This document shows, piece by piece, positions 1 to 8,967 of a stretch of DNA of 64,000 bases. Made by a program: the position numbers and the translations under genes. The stretch is from Maribellus maritimus (GTDB taxonomy: Bacteria > Bacteroidota > Bacteroidia > Bacteroidales > Prolixibacteraceae). The stretch's first letter is position 1. Each line of letters begins with the position of its first letter. The notes under the pieces were generated by a model. That model was not told the DNA's origin and ran no database searches. It saw only the letters and a program-made list of their open reading frames with translations. Location: NCBI RefSeq assembly GCF_022267315.1, contig NZ_JAIKLE010000009.1:1-64000 (forward strand), in the 5' to 3' direction.

Positions 1-87
1 TTAATTTTACAGAACCAGAGAACAACTAATCCTCAACAGAAAAGTCAACAATATAAACCAGATAAAAAACGAGGATTCAGGTTATGA
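1..87 (+). CDS. C-terminal tail of an upstream gene, possibly a mobilization protein (partial)
   Basis: Frame 1 is open from the window edge to a TGA at 85-87 and encodes 28 residues ending in KPDKKRGFRL. The stop overlaps the start of the next gene (ATGA), which argues that it is a real coding end and part of the same operon. Relaxase/mobilization proteins of Bacteroidota elements often end in a similar Lys/Arg-rich tail ahead of a small coiled-coil protein, so a mobilization protein is the best guess. That assignment rests on context and on a short tail only. Confidence 0.5.
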   Translation, partial: LILQNQRTTNPQQKSQQYKPDKKRGFRL

Positions 88-389
88 GAAAAAATTTGTC
101 ACAACAAAAGTTGCTGGAAATTTTGGTCGCTGAGATTGAACTTCTTCAGCAAACCACAAAAAACATTAAAGAAGTTGCTCCTGAAATTGCCAGGCAACTG
201 CATGAACTACAAACTACAAAAATGAAGGTTGACCTAAATACAGACGAACTGGAACAGCTTTTGGAAGACTATAAAAAAGAGTTGAAAAAAAGTGCGGTTA
301 TTTCGAAGTGGTTTTTAGTGTTGGTTGGTATTATAGCTTTTTTGTCCGCAGTAATAAGTATTAAAATGTTTATTCCATATATTGATTAA
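84..389 (+). CDS. Small coiled-coil protein with C-terminal membrane helix
   Basis: This 101-residue protein has a charged helical N-terminal two thirds (residues 1-70, Leu/Glu/Lys-rich, probable coiled coil) and one hydrophobic helix at about residues 75-97, so it is probably tail-anchored in the inner membrane. The start overlaps the preceding stop by 4 bp, indicating translational coupling. Small proteins of this build follow relaxase genes in Bacteroidota mobilizable elements (DUF6730-like), but I assign that family from memory of its architecture and not from a diagnostic motif. Its biochemical role is unknown. A 12-bp hairpin lies 45 bp downstream. Confidence 0.72.
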   Translation: MRKNLSQQKLLEILVAEIELLQQTTKNIKEVAPEIARQLHELQTTKMKVDLNTDELEQLLEDYKKELKKSAVISKWFLVLVGIIAFLSAVISIKMFIPYID

Positions 390-893
390 ACACATTTCAA
401 CAAGCAGTTTTCATTTTCGAATTTTTAAAATGAACTACCTCGGGGCGGAGCCCCGAGGTAGCAAACTCCATATGCTATACAAATATATTAGTCTCCTATC
501 CAGAGGGGTGGGGTATTAAACCACATTATGAATAAAAAAATCTTAGTACATGACAAAAAATTAAATATCCGCCCTCTAAAGAAGGTGGACTTGATTAGCC
601 CCTAAAAGGGGCCAGTTTACAGCAGAGCATAAAAACAAGATTAATATGAGTTTAACAAAAATAGATAGACAAAAACATTTCAAGCAAACCCAATTGAACA
701 TGACCACCCCCAAAGGAGGTGGTTTTAACAATTATAATAAAAAAGGGACTTTAAAAAAAATACAATTCAACCCATGATAAAAACTGTTCAAACAGAAAAT
801 AGTTCCATTCATCAAAAGAGTAACAAATATGTGCTTCCAAACTTAATTTAAGAGAGGTAGATTTGAGAAAAATAACCTTTAAAATTATTTTAT
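390..893. repeat. Non-coding stretch with three palindromes
   Basis: No convincing gene lies here. Three hairpins are visible. At 435-461 a perfect 12-bp stem (CTACCTCGGGGC) closes a GGA loop. At 598-612 a 6-bp stem (GCCCCT) closes an AAA loop. At 703-723 an ACCACC/GGTGGT stem carries an imperfect inner part. None has a U-run, so they are not classic terminators. The GGGG/CCCC-rich motifs resemble dispersed intergenic repeats of Bacteroidota; whether they recur in this genome cannot be seen from the window. Confidence 0.5.
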
Positions 894-1670
894 ATGAAAA
901 AATTGTTGTTGACCATTTCTGTAATACTTGGAGTTTTACATCTTTGTATTGCACAAGATTTAATCACAAAAATAACAGGAGAAGACATTCAGGCAAAAGT
1001 TTTGGAAGTCAATCAAGGAGAGATCAAATACAAACGGTTTTCTAACCTTGATGGACCTGTTTTTACCCTCTCAAAAGCAGATATATTAATGATACGGTAC
1101 GAAAATGGAACAAAAGACATTTTTTCAGTGCAGCCAACAAGACAGGCTACACAAAGAACTGTTCAAAAGACGAGTACAAATTCTCTATCTCTGAACCGTG
1201 GTACAGGATTAAAATCAGGGTATACGTCAAATGTAGAGATTGGTTATTGTTTTGGCGCAGGCGATTACCCGTATAGCAGATTTAAATTAAATGTAGTCGG
1301 TAATTACCAGATAAATCCACATTTCTCACTTGGTGCAGGAAGCGGATTGAGAGCTTATTCTGATATTGAAACACTACTAATGCCAATTTTTACACAAATA
1401 AGAGGTTATATCTTTGATAATAATATAAGCCCCTATGGCTCAGTTGATATTGGCTATTCAGTCAGTTTAACCGGAGACGGCATTGATGGAGGATTCTATT
1501 TTTCACCCTCATTGGGCGCAATTTTTAATGTCGCAAATAATTTGTGGTTTAGTTGTGGTTTGGGGTATGAAATGCAAAAGATAACCGAGCAGTGGCGATA
1601 TGGTACTAATATATACGAAGATGATTATAAACTCGGAGCAATTACATTAAACGTTGGGTTAGTTTTTTAA
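894..1670 (+). CDS. Secreted outer-membrane beta-barrel protein
   Basis: The 258-residue product starts with a signal peptide (MKKLLLTISVILGVLHLCIAQ). Residues 22-80 form a small module (DLITKITGEDIQAKV..., ending ENGTKDIF) that recurs in secreted Bacteroidota proteins. From residue 105 alternating hydrophobic/aromatic strands ending in LNVGLVF suggest an 8-strand-type outer-membrane barrel. The ATG at 894 is followed directly by the signal sequence. It is the first of several exported cargo proteins in the element (next gene 18 bp downstream). Its function is unknown. Confidence 0.75.
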   Translation: MKKLLLTISVILGVLHLCIAQDLITKITGEDIQAKVLEVNQGEIKYKRFSNLDGPVFTLSKADILMIRYENGTKDIFSVQPTRQATQRTVQKTSTNSLSLNRGTGLKSGYTSNVEIGYCFGAGDYPYSRFKLNVVGNYQINPHFSLGAGSGLRAYSDIETLLMPIFTQIRGYIFDNNISPYGSVDIGYSVSLTGDGIDGGFYFSPSLGAIFNVANNLWFSCGLGYEMQKITEQWRYGTNIYEDDYKLGAITLNVGLVF

Positions 1671-1688
1671 TAGATAACAGTGATTACA

Positions 1689-2456
1689 ATGAAAACAAAA
1701 TTATTACTTATAACAGGTGTAATTTGCCTGACAATAGCATCATGCGATTGGTGGGAGGCAGAGTCAAATAATGACGAAGACCTAATTCAAAAAGTAACCG
1801 ACTTTGATGGCAACACATATAATGCTGTGAAAGTTGGAGAGCAAGTCTGGATGGCAGAGAACCTAAAAGTAACCCATTATCCTGATGGCAGGGAAATTCC
1901 ATTGATAACGAACAATTATATATGGGCAAATCAAACAAACAATAATACATCTGATGCTTACTGTATTTATTTTAATGATATGAGCGGAGAAAAGGATATT
2001 TATGGCGCTTTATATACCTGGGCTGCTGCAATGGGGGACAATGCTGTTGCCAGCAGTCAAAATCCAAGTGGGGTACAAGGAGTTTGCCCCAGTGGTTGGC
2101 ACCTGCCAAGCGAAAGTGAATGGGACGAATTAATTGACTTTGTCGGTGAAAATGGGTATGACGGCAAAGAGGCCGTTGTATTAAAAGCAACTGAAAAATG
2201 GACTTGGAATAATTTCGAAGATGCAACTGGTTGTGGAACGGATGACTATAACTTTGCAGCATTGCCCGGAGGTTCGAGGTTTGCGAGTACCGGAGAATCT
2301 CAAGGCATGGGATATAACGGGAATTGGTGGACAAGTACAAAAGGGAGCCGTAGTACCGACGCCATATGCTTCACAATGTATAACGCACGAATTGACGTGT
2401 CACGATTAGTTGGAAGTAAATCTCTTGGATTTAGTGTTCGTTGCGTTAAGGATTGA
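1689..2456 (+). CDS. FISUMP-domain lipoprotein
   Basis: The reading frame is open from a GTG at 1680, but the ATG at 1689 starts directly at the signal sequence and is preferred. The signal ends in a lipobox with Cys19 (TIASC), predicting an outer-membrane lipoprotein. Residues from about 37 to the end match the Fibrobacter succinogenes major paralogous (FISUMP) domain: the VTDFDGNTYNAVKVGEQVWM start, the MAENLK segment, the YGALYTWAAA motif, the CPSGWHLPSESEWDEL motif and the GFSVRCVKD end. Such domains are common in surface proteins of Bacteroidota and Fibrobacteres and have no proven function. It sits in the exported-protein cargo of the element. Confidence 0.85.
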   Translation: MKTKLLLITGVICLTIASCDWWEAESNNDEDLIQKVTDFDGNTYNAVKVGEQVWMAENLKVTHYPDGREIPLITNNYIWANQTNNNTSDAYCIYFNDMSGEKDIYGALYTWAAAMGDNAVASSQNPSGVQGVCPSGWHLPSESEWDELIDFVGENGYDGKEAVVLKATEKWTWNNFEDATGCGTDDYNFAALPGGSRFASTGESQGMGYNGNWWTSTKGSRSTDAICFTMYNARIDVSRLVGSKSLGFSVRCVKD

Positions 2457-2491
2457 TATTAAAAAAAATCCCAATTAATATTATATAGATA

Positions 2492-4387
2492 ATGAAACGA
2501 ATAATAAGACATAGTTCCCTTTTATTTATTTTATTATTATTCTTTTTTGGGTGTACCAAAGAAGAAAATGACAGAAATATCAGTCCAACTTGTGAGATTA
2601 CTACACCGGTAAACGGAGAGGAGTACAAAAAAGGAAGCGTTGTGACGATATCTGCTGAAGCTCAGGATGAAGATGGCGAAATCGCAGAAATTAGGTTTTA
2701 CATTGACGGCGTGGGAATGAGCAGTTCAACTTCTTTCCCTTATAAATACAACTGGGAGTCAGGAGAATCTGCACTTGGAAACCATACAATAAAAATAGTT
2801 GCCAGCGACGATTCGAATCTGGAGGCTTCAGATGAAATTATTATCACATTAATTTCCAAAACACTACCTGTGGTTTCAACAATAAATGCAACACAAACGA
2901 ACCTCACAGAGGCCGCATGTGGAGGAAACGTTACTGACGAAGGCGATAGCCCGGTTATTATGCGAGGTGTTTGCTGGAGTATGGAAAACACACCAACCAC
3001 TAATGATAGGAAAACTGAAAACGGGAGAGGTTTAGGAACCTTTTCCTCAGTATTAACAGCGCTCCAAGCGAACGCCGTTTATAAAATCAGGGCTTATGCA
3101 ACAAGCGAAGTGGGAACAGCTTATGGAAACCTTATTACACTTGAACTAAAAGAAAATTTTGGGACACCAACCGTTGAAACAGGAATCAACTCTGAAGTTA
3201 CAAGCAGCAATGCACAGTGTTATGGCAAGGTAATTAATCAGGGGAATAGTAGTATTATAGAACGCGGAATATGCTATAATAAAGAGGGAGATCCAACAAC
3301 AAATGATCTAAAAGTCACAGTGTCTACAAACGGAGAAGGTGAATTTGTTTGTGAACTGCAAGAATTGAGTTCTGAAACAAAATATTACTACCGTGCTTTC
3401 GCTACAAATGAGCAGGGTACTGCCTATGGTGAAGTGAAAACATTCCAAACTGCTCAGGCTCCTCCTGCACAATGGGAGTTTATCGCTGATCTTGAATACG
3501 AAATAGATGGTGATTTATGGAATCAGGTTTCTTCTGACAGTATTTTGTTTTTACTGAACAACAGCCTTTATGTATTCGACCTTAAACAATTACAGCAATC
3601 AAAAATTTGTGATTTACCGTATTCTTTTAGAGAATTAACAGACAATGTCTGGGTGTCTCCGACCATGATTAATTATAATTCAGGCATTGTTCATATTGGA
3701 CTTGGAGCAACACTGACAGGTTATATATATACATCAGATGGTATTTGGACTTATAATACTAATTCTGGCATATCCGAACAGGTATGGAGCCCGGATTACG
3801 CACATTATGTTGACCAGTTTTGTTTTAAAATTGGCCGAATTTTCTTTTTTGGTGGTGGTTATTGGGATCAAAATGGAACATTAACTACTGCAAAAAATGA
3901 TTTTTATTGCTTTAATTATATGACAAATGAGGTATTAACGAGAACTTCTCTACCCAGCCAAATAGAATCAGTAACAAGAAATAATTGTATGACAATTTCA
4001 TCTGAAAGAGACGTTGGTTACATATTCTTTAATAGCACAAGTGGATTAGGTGAAGGTCAGTTAGAAAATGAAAACGAGCTTTATTCTTACTCAGAATCAG
4101 ACAGGATATGGAAGTACATAGGAGAAATTGACGAACGAATACAATACGGTAGGTATCTGGGGGGATTATTGAATTTCAAAAGCATAAAACTAACACATTT
4201 TGCTTTTAACGATGAAATTTATGTCATTGAAAACAATACGACTTATAGGTTTAACCTCGAAGAAAATGTTGTTACCCCTCTGATTGCATGCCCTGTGGAC
4301 GATGATGACATAACCCTGATGTTTCAATGCGACAACATGTTGTATTTTATAAAAAATAAAGAATTGTGGGGATTAAAATTGAACTAA
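2492..4387 (+). CDS. Lipoprotein with Ig-like, FN3-like and beta-propeller-like regions
   Basis: The 631-residue product has a lipobox with Cys21 (FFFGC). Residues 30-120 form a bacterial Ig-like domain of the type found in adhesins and glycan-binding proteins (SPTCEITTPVNGEEY, IRFYIDG). Residues 125-320 contain two FN3-like repeats, each with the pattern RGVCW or RGICY, TTND, then Y-x-x-R-A-x-A-T and GTAYG. Residues 325-631 are rich in aromatic beta strands resembling Kelch-type blades. Exposure on the cell surface with a binding role is inferred from this layout; no catalytic motif is visible. Confidence 0.8.
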   Translation: MKRIIRHSSLLFILLLFFFGCTKEENDRNISPTCEITTPVNGEEYKKGSVVTISAEAQDEDGEIAEIRFYIDGVGMSSSTSFPYKYNWESGESALGNHTIKIVASDDSNLEASDEIIITLISKTLPVVSTINATQTNLTEAACGGNVTDEGDSPVIMRGVCWSMENTPTTNDRKTENGRGLGTFSSVLTALQANAVYKIRAYATSEVGTAYGNLITLELKENFGTPTVETGINSEVTSSNAQCYGKVINQGNSSIIERGICYNKEGDPTTNDLKVTVSTNGEGEFVCELQELSSETKYYYRAFATNEQGTAYGEVKTFQTAQAPPAQWEFIADLEYEIDGDLWNQVSSDSILFLLNNSLYVFDLKQLQQSKICDLPYSFRELTDNVWVSPTMINYNSGIVHIGLGATLTGYIYTSDGIWTYNTNSGISEQVWSPDYAHYVDQFCFKIGRIFFFGGGYWDQNGTLTTAKNDFYCFNYMTNEVLTRTSLPSQIESVTRNNCMTISSERDVGYIFFNSTSGLGEGQLENENELYSYSESDRIWKYIGEIDERIQYGRYLGGLLNFKSIKLTHFAFNDEIYVIENNTTYRFNLEENVVTPLIACPVDDDDITLMFQCDNMLYFIKNKELWGLKLN

Positions 4388-4418
4388 AGCTAGTCTTTTT
4401 GACAACATATAAACCAAT

Positions 4419-4940
4419 ATGATCATGGAGAATTATAAAATAAAAACATTGATTATTATCTTCCTATTGTTTACTTTCTTAAACGATTTAAAGGCACAAA
4501 ACTTAATTATTAAAGACATTGATGGTACAACAAAAGCAATACAATTAAGTTGGATAAAAAAAATAGCCTTCTCCTCCGGGAAACTAAAAATACAAACCTT
4601 AAGTAATGAGAATCTAAATTTTACAACTAATCAAATAAAGCTCTTAAGTTTTAATGATAATATCTCTAATTCGATTTCGCGTACAACAAATTATAAATCA
4701 CTTTTTGACTGCTACCCCAACCCAGCCATGAGTATTCTATATTTGAAAATTAATTCTCCCGTAAGAAAAAATGTAGAAGTAAAAATTATTGACCTTAATG
4801 GCATAAGACATTTCAATAAAGAATTTAGAATTCTGGAACCTTATATCAAAATTGATTTATCAAGCTTATTGGATGGAATATATTTCATTCAGGTTAACAA
4901 TTATGAAATTATTGAATCAAAAACAATTATTAAACAATGA
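4419..4940 (+). CDS. Secreted protein with T9SS type A sorting domain
   Basis: The 173-residue product has a signal peptide ending near KAQ, a short N-terminal module (NLIIKDIDGTTKAIQLSWIKKIAF) and a C-terminal T9SS sorting domain from about residue 98. That domain begins YPNPAMSILYLKI and includes KIIDLNGI and GIYFIQV. Export and surface attachment through the type IX system is therefore expected. An alternative start is the ATG at 4425. The TGA overlaps the ATG of the next gene, so the two are co-translated. The gene is markedly AT-rich. Its ligand or activity is unknown. Confidence 0.75.
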   Translation: MIMENYKIKTLIIIFLLFTFLNDLKAQNLIIKDIDGTTKAIQLSWIKKIAFSSGKLKIQTLSNENLNFTTNQIKLLSFNDNISNSISRTTNYKSLFDCYPNPAMSILYLKINSPVRKNVEVKIIDLNGIRHFNKEFRILEPYIKIDLSSLLDGIYFIQVNNYEIIESKTIIKQ

Positions 4941-5494
4941 AGAGGATTTTATTTATATGTGCTCTACTTTTAATAGCCAAGTTTGGAGCTGCACAAGATA
5001 CTATGTACGTTATGAGATCTGGTCAGGTGTTAGAAATGTATAGTACAGAAGAAATTGATAGTATAATTTTTTATAAACCTGAAATTTTAAATAGTGATAG
5101 ATGGATTACATTATCTTCGCCAATAATTACAAATACAGGGGTACATCCTGCGGATTCGATGTGTTATGGTGGAGCATTTAATATCTATTACCTTTCCTTT
5201 ACTCATAATGATACACAAGGAGTTATTGCATCAGATCTACATAATTTAATTATTCAATATGAGTTTGAAAACAATGGGTGTCTCTCAACATGGAACATTT
5301 CTAGAGCTGATACATACTTTGCAAATTATCCCATTACAAATTCTCAAAATACAATATCTATACCTTTCGGATGTAGTTTGGGGGATACAAACTCTAATTG
5401 GTGTAAAATATCTCTTATTGTTCGAGATATAGTTAATAATCAGGATACTTCGAATAAAATCTACTTTTTTATCAGAAGAGGAGTTAACTATTGA
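4937..5494 (+). CDS. Secreted protein of unknown function
   Basis: The 185-residue product carries a signal peptide (MKRILFICALLLIAKFGAAQ) followed by a module (DTMYVMRSGQVLEMYSTEEI, then DSIIFYK) similar to the N-terminal module of the preceding protein. The rest is beta-rich with scattered Cys residues and no motif I recognise. There is no T9SS tail, so it is probably periplasmic or released. It begins inside the stop of the preceding gene (4-bp overlap), which indicates that the two act together. Confidence 0.68.
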   Translation: MKRILFICALLLIAKFGAAQDTMYVMRSGQVLEMYSTEEIDSIIFYKPEILNSDRWITLSSPIITNTGVHPADSMCYGGAFNIYYLSFTHNDTQGVIASDLHNLIIQYEFENNGCLSTWNISRADTYFANYPITNSQNTISIPFGCSLGDTNSNWCKISLIVRDIVNNQDTSNKIYFFIRRGVNY

Positions 5495-5700
5495 TCAGAA
5501 ATAATAGCCTTATACTCTTCTAAAGTTTGAAATACAAAAGAAAAACACTTTTTGAACTACTCTTAATCAATGTTTAAATTATAATTAATAAAAACGATAG
5601 AATCAGTTTAGGTAAACACTTGTGACATTTAATTTATACTTTCGAAACAGGTTAACAATAATAATTGTTGATAGTCAACCGAACCTTTAACTGATTTTAA

Positions 5701-7782
5701 ATGGACCCTGTAATAAAAGCCATATGTATATTACTGCTGTTTTTTTTAACATCCTCATGTAAAAATAATGCTCAATACCAGCAATCAACTGGCGAAAAAA
5801 TATCAGCCACCGATTCTATTTTAAACAATTTAGTAAGCCTGGCAAATTCTTATCCCGATTCTGCCCGAAGGGAAATACGTGAATACATGGATGACCCGTT
5901 TTTTTCTAAAGACAGTAACCTTTATTATCATCTGCTTAAATATTATGGAGGATTGGTACACAGTTATGGTGAGATCGACTCCAGTAATTACTATTTATTG
6001 AAAGCTTTAAAGTATTGGGAAAAACAAAAAACAGAAAAAGGACAATACACACATAGCGTTGTATTAAACAACTTAGCTTTCAATTATTTTACCTTGGGAT
6101 TAATCGATTCCAGCTTGTATTATCATAATAAGGCTATTGAAATAGCAACAGCCGGCAGTTATAATGACATTCTGATTTCAACATTGCTCTCAAAATCCAA
6201 CTTATCCAGGTCGAGTGATAAGTATGGAGAAGCAATAGAAAGCATTGAAAAAGCAATTACGGTTGCAGATATAGAAAAAGACAGTGCGGGGATGATTTCC
6301 AGTCTTCAGGCCTACGCCGATTTATATGTAGACTGTGGCTTTTATGAAGAAGCAGAACAGCAGTTTCGGGAAGCATTGAAATATAAAAAACATTTTACTC
6401 CTTATTCAAAATATGCTCATTTTAATAGTAAAGGACGCATGTATTATTTGCAAAATGAGTACGAAAAGGCTAAAAATGAATTCCTTAATGCATATAAACA
6501 ATGGGATTTTATTGATTTATTTTCAAAACTTTTAATTTCAAACAATCTCGCTGAAAGCTATTTATATTGTAGCAAAATTGACTCGTCAAGAATTTACCTC
6601 AATTTTTTACAATCACAGCTACCGGTTTTTAAAGGAATACCTGATTTTGAATTTAATTATTATAGCCTGCGGGGGGAGTATTTTGAAAAAAAAGGAGATT
6701 TAAAGAAGGCGGCGGTATTATTTCTGAAGGCTGACTCTGTTGGGGTGTCAAACAGTATTGATGTGGTATTAAATAAACTTCATACTCAAAGAAATGCTGA
6801 GCATTACATAAAAATAAATAATTTCAAAAAGGCGTATGATGAAGTACAAAAATACAATCAGTTAAACCAGAATATTTTAAAAGAGAATAACCGAAAGCAA
6901 ATATCTGCATTAAAGTATCGCTACCAAAGAGATACAACTTTAATCAAACAGCAGGAAACGATACTTCTTAAAGACGCTGAGGTCAGAAATTTGGCCGAAA
7001 GGCAAAAATTAATTGTTATTATCGTTTTGCTTCTTCTATTCATAACTGGAGGATTTATTTTTTGGAGGAGAAATTCCGAGAGAAAAAAAAGAGAAATGCT
7101 GGCTTTAAAATTTACAAATGATATTGCAGCTTTACGGATGGAAAGTACCCGAAACCGTATCAGCCCTCATTTTATGTTCAATGTATTAAATAGTATTGTA
7201 AAAAAGAAAGGCTCAATAGAAGAGGTGGAAACCAGTTTAAAAACTTTTATTGGTTTGTTACAATCTAACCTGATAAATATTGATTCGTTAGGAGTTCCTC
7301 TGAGTCAGGAGTTAAAATTTGTGAAAGACTTTGTTGCTCTGGATAACCTCAGATTTAATTCAGATGTTGAGTATATTGAGGAAATTGCAAAGGGAGTTAA
7401 TCTGGAAATGTTGATTCCTTCCATGAGTATCCATATTCTGGTCGAAAATGCCATTAAACATGGATTAAGACCTCGGGAAGGAAAAAAAGTTTTAACTATT
7501 TCTGTAAAATCTGACGGACGAGGAACAACCATAGATGTGAAAGACAATGGCGTTGGAAGAAAAGCAAAATATAAGACACATGGTGCGGGAGTTGGTTCCA
7601 AAGTGTTGAATCAGTTTATTTCGATAATAAATCAAAACAATAAAGAGCAAATACAAATGGAGTATATTGATTTGATCGATGATCTCGGTGAAGCGATGGG
7701 GACCATTGCCCGACTATTTGTTCCGAACCATATAAATCTAAATTTTCTGAACCATGAATTATCAAAAAATAGCAATAATTGA
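5701..7782 (+). CDS. TPR-containing LytS-type sensor histidine kinase
   Basis: The 693-residue protein starts with a hydrophobic signal ending at Cys20 (TSSC), which may be a lipobox or simply the first membrane segment. Residues 30-410 are TPR repeats. A membrane helix at about 437-457 (LIVIIVLLLLFITGGF) precedes a His_kinase domain with H490 in the RISPHFMFNVLNSI box. The ATPase part has an N-box with N583 (LVENAIKHG) and a G-box DNGVGRK at about 614. This is the Bacteroidota YpdA/LytS layout, signalling to a LytTR regulator. The regulator gene overlaps the end of this gene by 29 bp. The stimulus is unknown. Confidence 0.88.
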   Translation: MDPVIKAICILLLFFLTSSCKNNAQYQQSTGEKISATDSILNNLVSLANSYPDSARREIREYMDDPFFSKDSNLYYHLLKYYGGLVHSYGEIDSSNYYLLKALKYWEKQKTEKGQYTHSVVLNNLAFNYFTLGLIDSSLYYHNKAIEIATAGSYNDILISTLLSKSNLSRSSDKYGEAIESIEKAITVADIEKDSAGMISSLQAYADLYVDCGFYEEAEQQFREALKYKKHFTPYSKYAHFNSKGRMYYLQNEYEKAKNEFLNAYKQWDFIDLFSKLLISNNLAESYLYCSKIDSSRIYLNFLQSQLPVFKGIPDFEFNYYSLRGEYFEKKGDLKKAAVLFLKADSVGVSNSIDVVLNKLHTQRNAEHYIKINNFKKAYDEVQKYNQLNQNILKENNRKQISALKYRYQRDTTLIKQQETILLKDAEVRNLAERQKLIVIIVLLLLFITGGFIFWRRNSERKKREMLALKFTNDIAALRMESTRNRISPHFMFNVLNSIVKKKGSIEEVETSLKTFIGLLQSNLINIDSLGVPLSQELKFVKDFVALDNLRFNSDVEYIEEIAKGVNLEMLIPSMSIHILVENAIKHGLRPREGKKVLTISVKSDGRGTTIDVKDNGVGRKAKYKTHGAGVGSKVLNQFISIINQNNKEQIQMEYIDLIDDLGEAMGTIARLFVPNHINLNFLNHELSKNSNN

Positions 7783-8533
7783 CGATTCTTCCGCCAATAT
7801 TAAAGATTTAAAAGAAGAACTTGCCCGATATCAACATATTAAAATTGTAGGTAGTGCAACCCAACGGGAGCAAGCTATCAGATTAATAAAAAATGAAAAG
7901 CCCGATGTTGTTTTTCTTGATGTTCAGTTGGAATTGGACGGAATTACCGGCTTCGAACTTTTACAGGAATTAAAGGAATTGGAATTGGTAAACTTTGTCG
8001 TAATTTTCTATACTGCTTACGAAAAATATGCCATTGAAGCAATCCGGGCTTCTGCCTTCGATTTTTTATTAAAGCCAATTGACCCTATTCAATTATCTAT
8101 TGTTATTTCACGCATTCAGGCAAACCCGGTTTTTAATACCAATATAAATGTCGAGAAATTGATCAATCAGTTAAGTCCTTCACCTAAAGTTGCCTTACAG
8201 ACCATTAAGGGCACCCGCTTTGTCAAACACCAGTCAATTGTTTTTATTCAGTTGGAAAACAAAGGAAGAGTAGCCAAACAAGTCGTTGTAAATTTAATTG
8301 ACGGAGAAAAAATAAAACTTGCCGGGAATATTACCATAAATGGCATGTTGAAAAAAATCGATAACAACGACTTTTTTAAAATCAGCAGACAAACAATTGT
8401 TAATATACATTATCTGGATGAAATTGAAAACTCTTCTGACATATGCAGAATGGCAAATCCTTACAGGGGAGTTGAATTAAAAGTTTCCCGGAACCATATG
8501 AGCGAATTAAGGAGAAAGTTTAGTTTATCTTAA
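7754..8533 (+). CDS. LytTR-family response regulator
   Basis: The 259-residue protein has a receiver domain (residues 1-125) with acidic residues D10/D11, phospho-acceptor D56 (VVFLDVQ) and conserved K107 (FLLKPI). A C-terminal LytTR DNA-binding domain spans about 155-259 (FVKHQSIVFIQLENKG, then FFKISRQTIVNIHYL). It overlaps the kinase gene by 29 bp, so the two form a cognate pair. LytTR regulators act as dimers on direct repeats near promoters. Likely targets are the exported-protein genes of the element, but no repeat pair was identified. Confidence 0.9.
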   Translation: MNYQKIAIIDDSSANIKDLKEELARYQHIKIVGSATQREQAIRLIKNEKPDVVFLDVQLELDGITGFELLQELKELELVNFVVIFYTAYEKYAIEAIRASAFDFLLKPIDPIQLSIVISRIQANPVFNTNINVEKLINQLSPSPKVALQTIKGTRFVKHQSIVFIQLENKGRVAKQVVVNLIDGEKIKLAGNITINGMLKKIDNNDFFKISRQTIVNIHYLDEIENSSDICRMANPYRGVELKVSRNHMSELRRKFSLS

Positions 8534-8967
8534 TTCGCTTTTACAGCCAATTTTCACATTAATGCAGCTTATTTATCAATCTGCAGTATTGGGAGAATGA
8601 ATTGTTTTTACAAAAAAAAAAACAGAATTATATTTTATCTGGGAGAAGTTGTGAATTACACAGTAATCTAAATTTATTTAGAAATCACGAAGACATATAC
8701 ATTTTCTGGTAAGGTTGGCTATGACATACAGAGACTCTATCTTGTAAAAAAAAACTCAATTGCCAGATATAAAAAAGCGATCAAAAATCTCATTTTTTTC
8801 TTATTTATTTGAAAATTTCCGTAAATATTGGCCCATTCGTCGCTTTAATTTCACCGTTCAGGTACTCAAGGTTTCTTTTCAACCCTCAAAGACTAAAATC
8901 CGGCTTTTAACAAGGGCAGTTTTGGCTTAGTTTTAAGGTAATTAATAACCTTAAAAAACAAAAAATC
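8534..8967. other. Intergenic region without recognisable gene
   Basis: The 434 bp between the LytTR regulator and the next lipoprotein gene are AT-rich, with long A-runs at about 8611 and 8748. I see no ORF of coding character, no tRNA and no clear terminator. It probably holds the promoter of the gene at 8968. Confidence 0.5.

Noticed and set aside
863-1045. Short frame overlapping the start of the beta-barrel gene
   Set aside because: It is out of frame with a clear signal-peptide protein and has no coding features.
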